Of a DNA stretch of 64,000 bases, positions 1 to 11,599 are shown piece after piece; within the stretch, counting starts at the first letter, position 1; each line of letters starts with the position of its first letter. The stretch is from Sipunculus nudus (taxonomy: Eukaryota; Annelida; Sipuncula; Golfingiida; Sipunculidae): NCBI GenBank assembly GCA_026874595.1, contig CM049316.1, positions 33,857,339 through 33,921,338 on the forward strand, given 5' to 3'. The notes beneath the pieces are model-generated. The model did no database searches. It had not been told where the DNA came from and worked only from the letters and a program-made list of their open reading frames with translations. The position numbers and the translations under genes were made by a program.

Positions 1-1090
1 TTATTATAACTCCACCAGAAGGGCATTATGTTTTCCTCCCTGATGTGTAAGTTAGTCTGTAAGTAACTTTATGTAAGAATGTTATGAACCGATTTTGTTG
101 AAATTTTATGAAGAGGTAAAAGCAGGTAATCTGGTTAACCGTAAAGTGTCTTTAAAGGGGTATATAAAGAGGCCAGTCATATCAATCATAGCATTTGTGC
201 TGGTGAACCCCTATTACTGAAGCGTGCCTTTTGGAAGGCACGGATGAGCTTGACGGGGTGGGGGACCTTGCTTGAGGATGAGGTTGTCGTAGTACTATAC
301 ACATCTTCTTTTCAATATTGATTCAGAATCAACAGTCTGATCAGTTCAGCTGCTCTTGTATAGCTTCATCCATAAAAAGGCAGCTATCTTGTCTAACAGA
401 CAGCGATATGAGACTGAGGAATTTTTACCCTGGTGACAGCTGCAGGCTTCAAAACAGGATGGTGCCTCACGGGGTCAGATGAAAGCTTTTAACCCGAATG
501 AAATCTGAAAGTAAACCCGCAGGCCATGAGGAACTACACGAAATAACACTTGCACTTTCTCTATCACCCTGCCTATGTCGGTTCACGGAACCACAAACTG
601 CTGTATTCCTTAGTGTTCTTCAATTTGTATTCATAGTCGGTCATCACGGGGTCTGTGTTCGTCAGCGTTTCCTTGGCGACTGGGTCATGGAGGGGATGGT
701 GTTTCTATTTCTTCCCCCGTGCGGTAATAAGCCTTCCCCCTCGGTATATGCTAACTATAGCTGCCTTAATTAGGTAGGACCCACGGGTAGTGCCCCCGAG
801 TCATGTTGAGACTTCAGGCGTCCCCGAGACCCACATCGTCAATTACAAGATGATAACCGCTCCATTATAAAGACTTCCACCCACATTGAATAAGATGACC
901 CGTTATGACCGTCAAGAAATATGAGATATGCTTAGACATATCTCACGGAACAATATATTATAGGATATATTAGACGTATTAAGATTATAACACACATATT
1001 AGGAAATATGAAAAAGAGAAAAAATAATGTTATATGAAAAATGTGAAAATAGTAATCGGTGCGATCACATAGTTTACGTTTTTTAGTGTT
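1..1090. other. unassigned AT-rich DNA
   Basis: I see no gene or recognisable element here. A 91-codon open frame at 498-773 lacks convincing splice or start context, and its translation is not recognised. Confidence 0.5.
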
Positions 1091-1237
1091 GTTTATTAAT
1101 GAGATTGGAAAAAAATATTTCCTGAGGATTCCGTTCTTTGGTCAGATGACAATCGTGTGCGAAATCGGATGTCTGACCTGTTATATTTAAATATTTAAAA
1201 CAGAAACAAATAAAGCAGATTTACCATATGTCATACG

Positions 1238-1395
1238 GTTTAATGGAAAAGATATGTTCTTAAAATTTCTATTTGTTTGTCCGAGCACTGCTGAGAACTT
1301 AAATGTTATAAAGATAATAATGAAATATGAAAATAGGTTGAAATCTATAAACTTAAAAAAGATACTCACCCATAATGTTAATGCGTTTTTGTTTC
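1238..1395 (+). repeat. diverged duplicate segment, copy 1 (partner 10195-10355)
   Basis: Both stretches contain an AAGATAT block, then TTTGTTTGTCC or TTCGTTTGTCC, then GAGCACT, then an A-rich stretch with AAAGATAA, and finally an ACTCAT block, all in the same order. This collinearity extends the duplication seen more clearly at 5.4 kb versus 11.6 kb. The function is unknown, and no open frame is shared by the two copies. Confidence 0.5.
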
Positions 1396-1975
1396 TAGAC
1401 GTTCCCATGTGGAAAGGAAAAAAAGCCAACGGTTACGGTACAATCTTTCTGCAGGTATCTTTTTTCGATGAGAAAAAGATTTTTTCACGCTTATGCTTTG
1501 TACGTGAATAGGTCCCTTTGAGGATAACTGGTCACATAAATTAAGAATATAATTATCTCTATATAACAAGAGAATATATATTTTGACTGAGCAGACCAAT
1601 ATGCCAACCCCCCAACCACTCTCAACAGAAATTACTTGCTTGGTGAATGGTTAAGTACTTGGTTTACTTGGACAAATTTTGCATTTTAGATATAGTGATT
1701 ATTTATCATTCTAGATGCAGTGACAACTATCATTCATTACACCAGGATCGGCGGTGAATACCCCCTCCCCTCAATTTTAGGATGAGGATGGTCGTTGTAA
1801 GCATAACCCTTCTATTCAGAAAATAAGATTTATATTTTGGAAATAAATATATTAATATCTAGAATGACCGATTTCGGTTCCACATCTTAGTTTAGTTGAG
1901 AATTTAACTATACATAATACCTTATTACTCAAAACCTTATACTTAGTTGTAATATATTTTACATCGGTCATACAT

Positions 1976-1980
<5 letters not shown>

Positions 1981-2033
<53 letters not shown>
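1981..2033. repeat. (TA)n microsatellite
   Basis: This is an uninterrupted TA dinucleotide tract of about 53 bp. Confidence 0.97.
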
Positions 2034-2034
<1 letters not shown>

Positions 2035-2695
2035 TTAAATGTCCCAGTTCTAAAACCTTTCCACACACATCCTTGAAGTTAAATCTGCGCCTCTATTATC
2101 ATTCAATACGCGTGTCCGGTGATCCCTGCTCTCTGGTAAAGGAGGCTAAATTAGCCATGGTCTTTTGACCAGTGATTGTCAATAAAGCAACATGGCGGGA
2201 AGCAGTAAAAAAAGTGGTACGCATCGGGGGAATTTATTTTCTTTATACTCTTGTTTAACATGAACATGAACATTTATATTTGGCCTGTTTGGGCCGCGTT
2301 TCCTCATGGTGCACTTGCATCTGTTATTCATTGCTACATCACAAAATATACAACTATACCCCGGCCTAGATGTTACAAACGCAAGACACAGTTTCATTTT
2401 GTGGTGAACCTGCTAGCGAACATCAAGTCACCTGTGGCAACTGTTTAAAGTGAAATATACATGTCGAAATGTACATGTGCAGCATTCCATCTCCCGAATT
2501 GTGACTGAAATGTACAAGCGTCTCTCGCAGGACGTCACAAGTCAACCAATGCTTTAAAACACCGCGTTTTACTAGAGTCCCTGCTACCAACCACGTTTAA
2601 AATGATTGTATGAATTCTAAATGTGCATATACCGATCTCAGTTTGAATCATGTAAGTAAAAATAAAATATACGTTCATCATGGCATATTAAAGGT

Positions 2696-2795
2696 GTGAT
2701 TTACGGCTTGATCCCGGTAAAAAATTCCCATAAGAGGCGAGTATTCCCACCCGCCTCATGCCTTTTTGCCCCACACTGGCAAAACCGTAAATGAC
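2696..2795. repeat. possible tiny MITE (inverted-repeat-bounded 100 bp)
   Basis: The ends are GTGATTTACGG at 2696-2706 and its near-perfect reverse complement CCGTAAATGAC at 2785-2795. Inside are GAGGCG and CGCCTC arms that could pair. There is no clear target-site duplication, and chance cannot be excluded. Confidence 0.3.
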
Positions 2796-3366
2796 ATTTT
2801 TCCCCTTCATTTTAAAAGAGTTCATACCGCAAGTAACAGATAAAGTCGATCTCCGGACACGCGTATTAGGTTATTTTCTCTGTCAGAGCGGCTAAGAAAG
2901 ATCTGTTCCGAAATCTGTCATTAAATATGTCATAAAATCGAACGAAATTATAATATAGTAATACCAAATATTGAACTTCCTTAAAAAAATATGGCCTTAT
3001 ATTTGAAGAACACTCACGCTCCTCAGATACTGAAGATTAATTTGACACAAAACCATTTTGTTTCAGCGAGTCTTTTTTATTGTAATTGCCATATATGCCG
3101 CCAACTGTAGATTGGTAATATACCTGCCCCGAAGAATCACAGCCTGGCAAAAGTCTTCTAAAAAAGGAAGAAACATCAGGGGCACTTTGAAAGAATTAAC
3201 TCGAAGAACACGCGTTGAAGACATCACGTCAGTGTTACATTATTGCTAAAAAGAGTACACTTGAATACAAAACATTACCATACTGACGTTTTATTCGTTA
3301 ATCTATAAAATATTGAAAGAAATTTGATAATGTCAAATAGCAATGGCAAAAGATGTACAGGCAGAA

Positions 3367-3454
3367 GAAAATATAATTACCAGAAACAAAACTTCATTTA
3401 AAAAATCAATGAAAATATAATTAACAGAAACAAAACTCGATTTAAAAAAATCGT
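3367..3454 (+). repeat. 44-bp tandem duplication (2 copies)
   Basis: Unit 3367-3410 is followed directly by 3411-3454. Both begin GAAAATATAATTA and continue CAGAAACAAAACT, with only a few substitutions. This is a simple local duplication in non-coding DNA. Confidence 0.9.
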
Positions 3455-3503
3455 TATACGCTTGTGTTGACGAGGGAACGGAAGGAGTATTTGCTGGGAA
3501 AGG

Positions 3504-3553
3504 TTTTACTCCTAGTTTAGTTTTGGGGTTCTACTCCTAGTTTAGTTTTGGGG
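3504..3553 (+). repeat. 25-bp tandem duplication (2 copies)
   Basis: Two adjacent copies (3504-3528 and 3529-3553) differ at one base. Both contain ACTCCTAGTTTAGTTTTGGG. Confidence 0.95.
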
Positions 3554-3958
3554 ATATATCAAAGAAATGTTTCTAACCCAATAATAATAATAAAATGAGC
3601 AATAAACTGTTCAGACCTTTAGCATTTAAGATGGAGCTCGAATACCGGATTGCCTAATGTGCCACTAGAGACAAGGTGACAAAGTCTGAACGAGGGCGCT
3701 AACTTAATGTAATTGCCAGATCAAATTACTGAGTATTATTTGATTCATAACACAATACTCCTTACGTGCGCAAGCAGGCGGATGTTACTTTAAGTAACAG
3801 TATTTTATCTCCAGACAGTAGGCTTTAAATTATAATTTAAAATGCCTGCCAAAATAGATACGTATTCTAACTTTTACCTCAGGTTAGTGGGCAAAAACTA
3901 CAGTGTAAATTGCCTGCCAAAGACAGATACCTTTTAACCTTTTCCCGTTTGCCAACAG

Positions 3959-4087
3959 CAGTCAGTTTGGCTGTGGGTGGACACGTATTCAGCGACTTGC
4001 CGGAGATCAGCTTCTGCATTTTACATGGATATCCCCGGTCGAAACGGAAATTAGGGATGGCCTGGGAAGAAGTGACGGTTGTTGAAG
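3959..4087 (+). CDS. candidate coding exon, unrecognised protein
   Basis: An open frame of 43 codons is bounded by a pyrimidine-containing acceptor (CCCGTTTGCCAACAG) and a good donor (GAAG|GTAAAT). The other plus-strand frame that I translated has internal stops. The exon would be 129 nt, a multiple of three, with phase-1 introns on both sides, a class common among exons of extracellular proteins. The translation includes GYPRSKRK and ends WEEVTVVE; I recognise no family. No neighbouring exon can be joined to it with confidence. Transcript evidence would be needed to separate it from a chance AG-ORF-GT pattern. Confidence 0.22.
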
Positions 4088-4099
4088 GTAAATGAATGT

Positions 4100-5160
4100 G
4101 AAATCGGGAAAGAAGACTTCTGTTGCCGATTCACATCTCGAAGCTTGTCAGCCAGGGAAGATTTGGTCCCCCGTGTATATTTGACGGGTTTATACTACGG
4201 ATATATGTGTCAAGTCATATTATTACTGTATATTATTATATATAACAGTCCAGACGTGATTTCTTAAATGAATGTTGAAATGAGGAGGATTATTGTTACT
4301 TTCCGATACTTATGCCTAAGCTTTAAGGGCTGATATATGAATTTTGTAAATTTAACGATCACAGCGCAGTACAGTATGCATAAGTATTTTCAGATTCGAT
4401 GTTTTATTCATCAAGGATAGCCAGACTATACTTAACTGGATGAACCCCTGTTCCAACAATCTTAATCGTCAGCATAGATAATGCAATTATATTAATGCTT
4501 TCTACACATTTACAGTATAATTCCACTAGGCCCTCCACAGATAGACTCTGACCTGAGACTTTCCTATCTGACTTTGTCAGCTGGAAGGAAGGATAAAAAT
4601 AAGTACGACAGTTAAATAGGAATGGTTCTAATGTGTAATCAAAAATCATTTGTATTATTGAGAAACTTGATGATTTCTTTGGAAGGATTGAGGCCAGAAA
4701 GCCTTTTAGCGAAAATACAACCGGGGAAGTAGTGATCAACCAACCCCTCTCCCCTAATTTCACAAATACGGAAATGTGAAAACTGAAAAATAGAGCGGCG
4801 GTTCAATTAAACGGTTCCTTGTTTGGAGTAGCCTAACCGAAGAGCACGCTTACATTGTTCGCTTTCGGAGAGCAATAATGTGGACATTTTAAACTATATT
4901 AGACTGATACTGGGATTCGTGATTTAATAGGAAAACAAACACCTTCATATAAATGATCTTGTCAGTTTCAATAACGCTTCCATGGTAAATATAGCAAATG
5001 TGATTCATAAAATTAAATCATGATTAGCCTCGGCCGCAGCCGACGTTAGTATTTGGTTTGATGCTTTTTTTCTGCTGAATGAATAAACAAATATGAATGG
5101 AATGCTAAACCAATAGATATGAACTTAATGGACAACATTCAGATTCAGAAAGATTCCTAT
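4100..5160. other. unassigned AT-rich DNA
   Basis: No element is recognised. The longest open frame is a minus-strand stretch of 119 codons at 4404-4763. Its composition is ordinary, it contains no known motif, and it is not supported as a gene. Confidence 0.45.
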
Positions 5161-5188
5161 TCTTCCTTTTTCATTTCCGATCGATTGT

Positions 5189-5246
5189 GTGTGAGAGAGA
5201 GAGAGAGTGAGAGAGAGGGAGAGATGGAGAGTGTGTGTACGAGAGA
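5189..5246. repeat. imperfect (GA)n/(GT)n microsatellite
   Basis: This is a run of GA dinucleotides with interruptions (GAGAGTGAGAGAGAGGGAGA), flanked by short GTGTGT stretches. Confidence 0.9.
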
Positions 5247-5359
5247 AATAACTATTATAGACGAAAATTTATTCTAAACAGAATCTTTAACAAATCCATT
5301 ACCGGAAATGACGGAATACTCATAAGTGAATTAAAAGACTTAAAATTTCTGTATCAATG

Positions 5360-6600
5360 ACATATTTGATACAAGTTTATTTCTGCTAAATAAGCCATAG
5401 CAATAAAAATGGATCCTGTATCTAACTATTAACTTATTTGTAGTAAATGGTCTCCCAAAGAAGAAAAAGATTTGGAAGTAAAGTATATCTTTCTTGAGAG
5501 AATTACTTGATAAAAAACATCATTTATCCGTGCGAATACATGATGAAAGGCGACAGTTCTGTGTCTCTAAATTAAGAGAAAGGACAACGAAATTCCAGCT
5601 TCTTTATCATAAGGACTTCATTTAGATTCGACTTTATTTAGTTCATTAGCTTTAATAATCATTATATCCCCTGGCCATGATATTACCAAAGAGACTTTAG
5701 ACTGGGTACCAGTTGCAAAGTATGCTCCGTGCCTGCTTGCTATTGGCTCGGAATTTTAACAGTAGAGCCACTTTCAGCATTATGAAATTCATGTAAACAC
5801 AGCGCTGAGCAATCAGTTCAAGAAAACGTCTTTTACTGTTGTTCAAGTAATTTTGCACATTACAACATTTTTTATATTTTAGACTTTATTTCTGTTTAGA
5901 GGATGTTATTAGGAGAAATTAAACCCGTTTTATCACGAACATGATAATCATATTAAATCTAATGTGCCTCCGCAATGCTGGTTATACGGTTTTGGGGTGT
6001 CGGTTGGTTTATCTTTTAGCAAGTCTACAGCAAAAAGTTATAACCAAATTTGGAAATTATATTGTGCTTGGCTAGGGTATATATAACATCCAAGGTAAGG
6101 CCACTCAATATAAGAGGTCATCTTTATCTACATAGTATTATTACGTATACCATTGTGAGGGCAATTTATTTGTTCCAGTTGATTGCACGATATCCTATTT
6201 TAGTAGTATGAAAGTAAACCTGAAATTCTTTTCTACATGTTTAACCCGAGTACATGCTTAGGTTAACCTACTTCGGACCGCATTAACTGAGACATGCAGT
6301 ACCGATCTGTGATGCAACCATGGAGCTTGAGAACTGTGGACACATGAATTTATCATTTATCCTCTGCGCATCCTTACTAAAGTTTAATTACGAACCTTGC
6401 CCGATTATTAATATGTTTACGGGGGCATGAGGTCTCTGCCTGCTTTCTAGGTTAGTATGAATTTGAATATAAGGGTGTTAAAGAGTGTTATTTACCACGA
6501 GACGGCTGATTTCTTTCTTTTATTTTCTTTGATTTTATGTGTAAGACAGCATTTGGTATTCTTGTAACCAGGCAATAATCCTCTCAGAAGAAGCTTGATC
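5360..6600 (+). repeat. long diverged repeat, module Z copy 1
   Basis: This segment is collinear with 11600-12790. Shared landmarks in order are GTAAATGGT.TC.CAAAG, CATCATTTATC, TTTAGATTCGAC versus TTCAGATTTGAC, GGCCATGATATTA, GGTACC..., TGCTT.GCTAGGGTA, a TTCGGA.CGCATT block, and GACAGCATTTG followed by CCAGGCA and ATC.TCTCAG. Divergence is substantial, with many indels, so the duplication is old. No open frame is conserved between the copies, which argues against a coding origin. The nature of the sequence is unknown; it could be a decayed non-autonomous element or an old segmental duplication. Confidence 0.65.
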
Positions 6601-6714
6601 ATTATACTTAAGTATCTAAAAGAAGATAAAGAGACAGAAATAATTATGATTTTTTAAGAGGAATATTGGAAACATTTTATAGGCCGCTGGTCTACTTTTT
6701 ATGACAACAGAAAG

Positions 6715-7130
6715 GAAAATAGACCTGCATATTCTCCATCTTAACGTAATTCATTTAAATTCGACTAAGCTAATAGACTTGGTTTTAGCCCATTACCTAC
6801 AAATTCTTCCCACGACAATGATGTTACAAAATTGATTTTAGAAAGGACATCAGTTCAAATTTATCTCCTTGCCTGCTCGAATGTGCTCAAATTTATCAGC
6901 AGCAGTGAAAATGTCGTTTCTTCTGCATTATGAAATTGATTAAAAAAAACATGGCGTTCTCGGCTTATTCCTCGGCAGAACCTTTAAAAAGACGTCTTTT
7001 ACCTGTGGTCCCAGTAATTCAGTAATTAAACATATTTTTTTCATATTTTTAGACTATTAGTTTTTATATTTAAAGGATGATTCCCCCAAGACATAAAGTT
7101 GTACTAGCACAAACGTATCCACGTATCAGT
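6715..7130 (+). repeat. long diverged repeat, module Z partial copy 2
   Basis: This matches parts of 5610-5900 and 11860-12170. Shared landmarks include CTGCAT.TTC, CATTTAAATTCGAC, CCCACGACAATGAT (versus CCCACGGCCATGAT), CTCGGCTTATTCCTCGGCAGA (versus CTCGGCGTATTCCTCAGCAG), CGTCTTTTAC and CCAGTAATT. It lies head-to-tail after copy 1, so the locus contains local tandem copies. Confidence 0.65.
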
Positions 7131-7599
7131 GTGTTCATTGAAGGCAATATTTATATAATGTTATTTCTTAATATTTATTTTACAGGCCAGAGCTTTCTCA
7201 TTTGTTCAATTTAGTTTCGGCAGTTCTTTATTTCCCCTTCTGGTTTTGCGGTTTCTCATGGGACCTGCCTTGAAGCTGGTTTTTAGACCTCTGAATAAAA
7301 GCCAGACCGTTTCATGGCCAGTCAGTCAGGCGGAACCGGGTTACGGGACGGGGGTTGGGTGTCCACTGAACCTCGGTCCAGCACCGGTTGTGTAAGAGAC
7401 AACACGCCATGGCATACGTCCCTAAGAGTATACATACGAACTTTGTATTCTTTAAAGTACACTGTGTACATCTGTTGGCGTTGGTTAATTTACGAACACT
7501 TATTTGAGGGCCCGCGACAATAATAATGAGGGAAGGTCAGAATATGAAATTCCGCGGAAAACAGGAATCTCTGTGACTAGGCATCTCTCATCAAAGAGG

Positions 7600-8165
7600 A
7601 AGCATACACCTTATACCAACATTCCATACCTTATAACCTAAACATTAATATATTCGTTTTATTTGCATATTTCCCGCCATGGCTTCATATACAGAATCGT
7701 AACCCAGTCACATATGAAAGGTTCAATGCATCTCGTGATGCCGTTGCCCAGGTAACCAGAACGACATATAGGCACGTTCCATATAAACTCCATGAAAGTC
7801 ATGGCTCACAGAATTGTGTATTTTACTGGCCTAGGGCAGTGCTTTATGGCATATTCAGGCATGGTCTCTACGCCGGCTACTCATATGTTATATAAATGGT
7901 ACGTTCCTGTCTAGTTCTTTTTAAAAATTGTTTTAAGTTTACCTCTTCTCCATCCATGGACTCTGCATATTTTCACCGTATGAAATACAGTTGTTACATT
8001 ATCAATACTAAACGCATTATTAACACATCAAATATACCACTCATCAGTGTGACCCATGACGATATTATTACAACACAGCATATCAGCTGTGATTCAGAAA
8101 TCGAATAATACATATTACCATGGAAGCAAGTGCTTTTGCAATGAATAAATATTACTACCACACTG
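7600..8165 (+). repeat. long diverged repeat, module Z distal part, copy 1
   Basis: This aligns with 12780-13340. Shared blocks in order are TTTATTTGCATATTT, ATGCATCTCGTGATG versus CGATGCGTCACGGAG, GTTCCATATAAACTCCATGAAAG versus ATTCCATATAAACCCCATGAAAG, GGCATGGTCTC.A.GCC, TTGTTCTTTTAAATTGTTTT, TTAACACAT and ATGGAAGCAAG. No frame is conserved. Confidence 0.65.
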
Positions 8166-8889
8166 TGGTATGTTTTGCATTTTGTTAAAGTCTCTTTCTG
8201 GAGGAAGTGCAAGATTTATATGATGGTTAAGCTCCAGCCCAGGGTCTGTCAATCTTACGGGAATAAATCCCCCTGCCAACAAAATTTATAAAAATTTACC
8301 ACCAGTTTTTCTTGCTTTTAACTCTTGGCCTTATCTTACCCAAAGTGATATGTAAGCAAAAACCCAAATTCAAGAAAGACTATATCAGGGGTGAAAGTCG
8401 CCATTTTATATAATAACTAGAAACCAGTTCTTGGTAACAGTGAACACGCACAGTAATTATTTGTGCATGCAGCGGGCCATGTTTCGTCAATACAGAATAC
8501 GACTTCTGTTAACCAAGCAAACTTTCAGTATCGAGACTGATTTGTTTTTTTTAACTAGCTCAGCTATTATTAAACCTGATCTTCCGTAGGTCACATAATC
8601 CATGCCTGGCCTTTCCCCCATGAACAGAGAATGAATAACATCACGAGCTTAACATCACGAGTCAAATCAAGCTATGGAGGCTAACCCAGATTGAAAGAAA
8701 TGAAGAAGAACGTCTTTATTCCAATATGGAATGATATGTGTTTTACCTGCAAGATTCCATGTTCTATTACGGTAAAGCGAGTAGTGTATGGCGATAAGAA
8801 AAAGATATATCTCTGAACGTGACCTTAACTCCCGGCAGTTAACATTTATAACTTAAGTGTTCTTTATATATTTGCAATATAGTTCATTC

Positions 8890-9700
8890 AAATGGAGTAC
8901 CTGCATGGCATTCAGCAAGTGAAAAGTCAAGGTGCTTTTAGTATGAAGGATATATGTGATTTTACCAAGACATTGAACAAAATATATAAGGCTATTTTAG
9001 CCATGCAGCGGAGATGTAGTAATACATTCAATTAAAATACACAGCGTGCCATGTATCGTATCTCAATTATTGTTTTATGGCTAAGTGCCGACAGGAATCG
9101 TTTACGGTATGATAAAAAGAAACTCGGGAAATTCCTACTGAACCCATCCGACGACAGCCATCACAAACAAATGATATCCTAGATTATAAATACTCATCAT
9201 ACGTGTACCTAAAAATACATAAATATGAATCAGCTAGACATTACAGTAGCCTACTACGTGAAGTGTAAGACACAACACCAGTTCAAACCTCTCCCTTTTG
9301 AGCGTTAACACCCAACCAATTTTGCATTGTCTTCACTTGTTCATTTTCTCTAAGAAATCAAAATGATAGATACCTTATAAACAGAGTAAAACTTTAAAAA
9401 GACAAAGGAGTTCTTGTTTTATAACGAAATAAAATTGGGATCATTTAGTGAAGAAACGTTTTAATTGCAGACTATCTTGGGCACTGGCATCGGGTTTTGT
9501 AAAAGATACTCCCAGCTAAGTTAAACGGAAATGTTTGTGTATTGCAATAAAATAAAGACATACTTTTGATCTTAACATAGCTTCCATCAGTCTGTTTGCA
9601 ATAGGTTTGCAGCAAAAATCTTGCCTGCACCAGCAACATAGGAACTATGTTTAATATTTTGCTTAAAATCTTCCTGCTGGCTTTCTAAATCGGAGGTACT
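8890..9700 (+). repeat. tandem XY unit 1 of diverged array
   Basis: Module X contains GGATATATGTGATTTTACCA, then GCAGCGGAGATG, AAAATACACAGCG, TTTATGGCTAAG and CATCCGACGACAGCCATCA. It is followed by module Y, which contains CTGTTTGCAATA, CCTGCACCAGCAACA, ATGTTTAATATTTTGCTTAA and GGCTTTCTAAATCGGA. The same order recurs at 13.4, 14.3, 15.2 and 17.0 kb. The unit length of about 0.8-0.9 kb and the strong divergence point to an old tandem array. Confidence 0.65.
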
Positions 9701-9960
9701 ATATTGTCAACATGCATAACAAATAAAGTGTAAAATGGTCAAATTGTTCTCTGAAGGATATATGTGATTTTACCAAGATATCGTGCAAAAGAGATTGCGG
9801 AAAATGCTTTATTGTAGCTCTACAGCGGATATGCCATGATAATTGCAATGCACAATAAAATACACAGCGCGCTAAGTTTTGAATCTTCGCTGTTCCTGCT
9901 GAACACCGTATACAGTAAGACAATGAAAAGGGCACTACAGGGATTTAACGGTTAAAGATA
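9700..9960 (+). repeat. tandem X unit 2 (truncated)
   Basis: It repeats the start of module X just after unit 1: GGATATATGTGATTTTACCA, CTACAGCGGATATGCCATGA and AAAATACACAGCGCGC. Similarity fades after about 9960. Confidence 0.6.
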
Positions 9961-11310
9961 GCAATTAATGATGAAGCATATGATGAAAGTGTGAATTTAG
10001 TGATCTGACGGATTATATTGTTTATTGTTATGAAAGTTAATACGATTTTAATAAAATAATCTATAAGGGCTCCGTTCATTAAACATTCGACAATTACGTG
10101 TATCTATAATTCCAAAACTGGACGTTTGACGTATAAATAAGTTTAAAACTGGAACAACTAACGTGTATACACTTTAACATTGTATAGCAAATCCTTCTAT
10201 GGAGAAGATATCGTTGTGGACTTTTGCATTTTCCATTCGTTTGTCCTGAGCACTCTTGAAAACTAAGATTAATTAAAGATAACAAAGAAAATGAATAAGC
10301 AGAATTTATATATTAAAGCAAAGAATACTCATGATACATTTATAATGAAAATGCTCTATTGATAAAGCCTTTGCCACTGGATGGCCAAAACTTAATCACA
10401 GTTCGTCTTATTTGAAAGGTTAACTATAACCAACGTGTGTGATCACGGGTGGTGTGTTGCGTGTGTGTGCGTGTATTTTGTGTGTTGGTGGGTGTTACCG
10501 GCTTTAAAATGTCATCCTTTCAACCAGGATGCGTGCACTAGAACAGGAACTAATGAACATTAACATACTACTACTTGTAACTAGTACAATAGGTGTGCCC
10601 AAAATAAGTTATACACAGTAGGCAGCAAGTGTAGCGCAGAGTAAGAATACAATAAAACAAGAAACAACAATCATAAATCCAGAGACTGTCATCGTATTTA
10701 CAATAGTCAGTATGCATACTGCTCGGCCATTCTCAAAAGAAATTGCGTGGCAAATGCCTGAAATACGTGGTAACACGGACGACGTATCTATTACTGATAC
10801 ATGCACGTGTAATAAGATATTTATGTCGATACTGATCACGGACTTGACGCGCAAAGCTGTTATTTGAACCACCGCCAGGTGCCATTATTGATGAATTTCT
10901 CGGAGAAAACGTCTTCGAGACATCATATCTGCGTCACTTGATTGTTATAATCAAAAGACATGATCAAGCTGACGTTTTGCAAGTTAAACCGAAAAGTACT
11001 TGAAGAAAAGGGATTAAATTAAATTTTTTTAAAAGTGTTATGTTTGTGGTGATGTCTTAACCTGTACGATTATTTGCCGGGAAAAGCTATGATCTTCGTT
11101 TTACTCCATGTTTTTTATACTCTTTTTTCGGTTGTTTAAAATAGAGCAGGTCAAATTACCACCAATAACAATAATAATAGTAATAATAACAAGAGCATAT
11201 TTGGACTCGTGTATTTTTTACAAGGCATTGCATCGGCAAATTCCCGAGAACATTAGATTCTGGTAAAATTAAATATTGTTGTTTAATTTTTAGCGCACCA
11301 AGTCCGTTCC
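9960..11310. other. unassigned AT-rich DNA with imperfect GT tract
   Basis: Apart from 10195-10355 (a diverged duplicate of 1238-1395), nothing is recognised. An imperfect GT-rich stretch lies at 10435-10497 and an (AAT)-like stretch at 11165-11190. A minus-strand open frame at 10609-10872 gives an unrecognised hydrophobic peptide. Confidence 0.45.
10195..10355 (+). repeat. diverged duplicate segment, copy 2 (partner 1238-1395)
   Basis: See the partner at 1238. The shared order is GAGAAGATAT, ATTCGTTTGTCC, GAGCACT, AAAGATAACA and ATACTCAT. It precedes the second copy of module Z, in the same relative order as in the first copy. Confidence 0.5.
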
Positions 11311-11319
11311 TCTTGGCAG

Positions 11320-11472
11320 AGAATGTGCCTGTTCCAAGAATCGTTGTTCTTACTAGCTTTGCATTGGGATTTCGTGAATCAACAATCTGGAATCTGACGG
11401 AGGCTTCATGCCTTCCGATCAGCCCCGATGTGTTGCTTTATGAATTATCATCTCCTGTCAGAACTTACCAAG
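11320..11472 (+). CDS. candidate coding exon, unrecognised protein
   Basis: This is a 51-codon open stretch after a T/C-rich acceptor (GTTCCTCTTGGCAG) and before a weaker donor (CCAAG|GTTATG). The frame has the same phase at both ends (phase 1-1), as in the candidate at 3959. The translation includes VPVPRIVVLTSFALGF and SPVRTYQ; no family is recognised. It lies about 280 bp upstream of the second Z module and has no visible counterpart upstream of the first. A chance open frame remains likely. Confidence 0.2.
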
Positions 11473-11599
11473 GTTATGGTCATACTAATATCCAGGGGAG
11501 CAGATAACAGATATTACAAGCAGAATGTTTAACCGATCCATTTACCTATATGCAAGCGGACCTACCTTTGAAAATGATTAAATAGCTTTGATTTTCTTT

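Larger units (their letters stand above)
1400..3360. other. unassigned AT-rich DNA with a microsatellite
   Basis: No gene is supported. The stretch holds a (TA)n tract and a 100-bp inverted-repeat-bounded segment, each listed separately. An open stretch at 3066-3249 follows an AG after a T-rich tract (TTTTGTTTCAG) and ends in a stop after about 60 codons. It could be a terminal exon, but the translation is not recognised. Confidence 0.45.

Noticed and set aside
3841-3940. GCCTGCCAAAA similarity to MITE family P
   Set aside because: The match is limited to about 12 bases and is not followed by the family's other blocks.
4404-4763. 119-codon minus-strand open frame
   Set aside because: No recognisable domain, start context or splice pattern. 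It is probably a chance frame.
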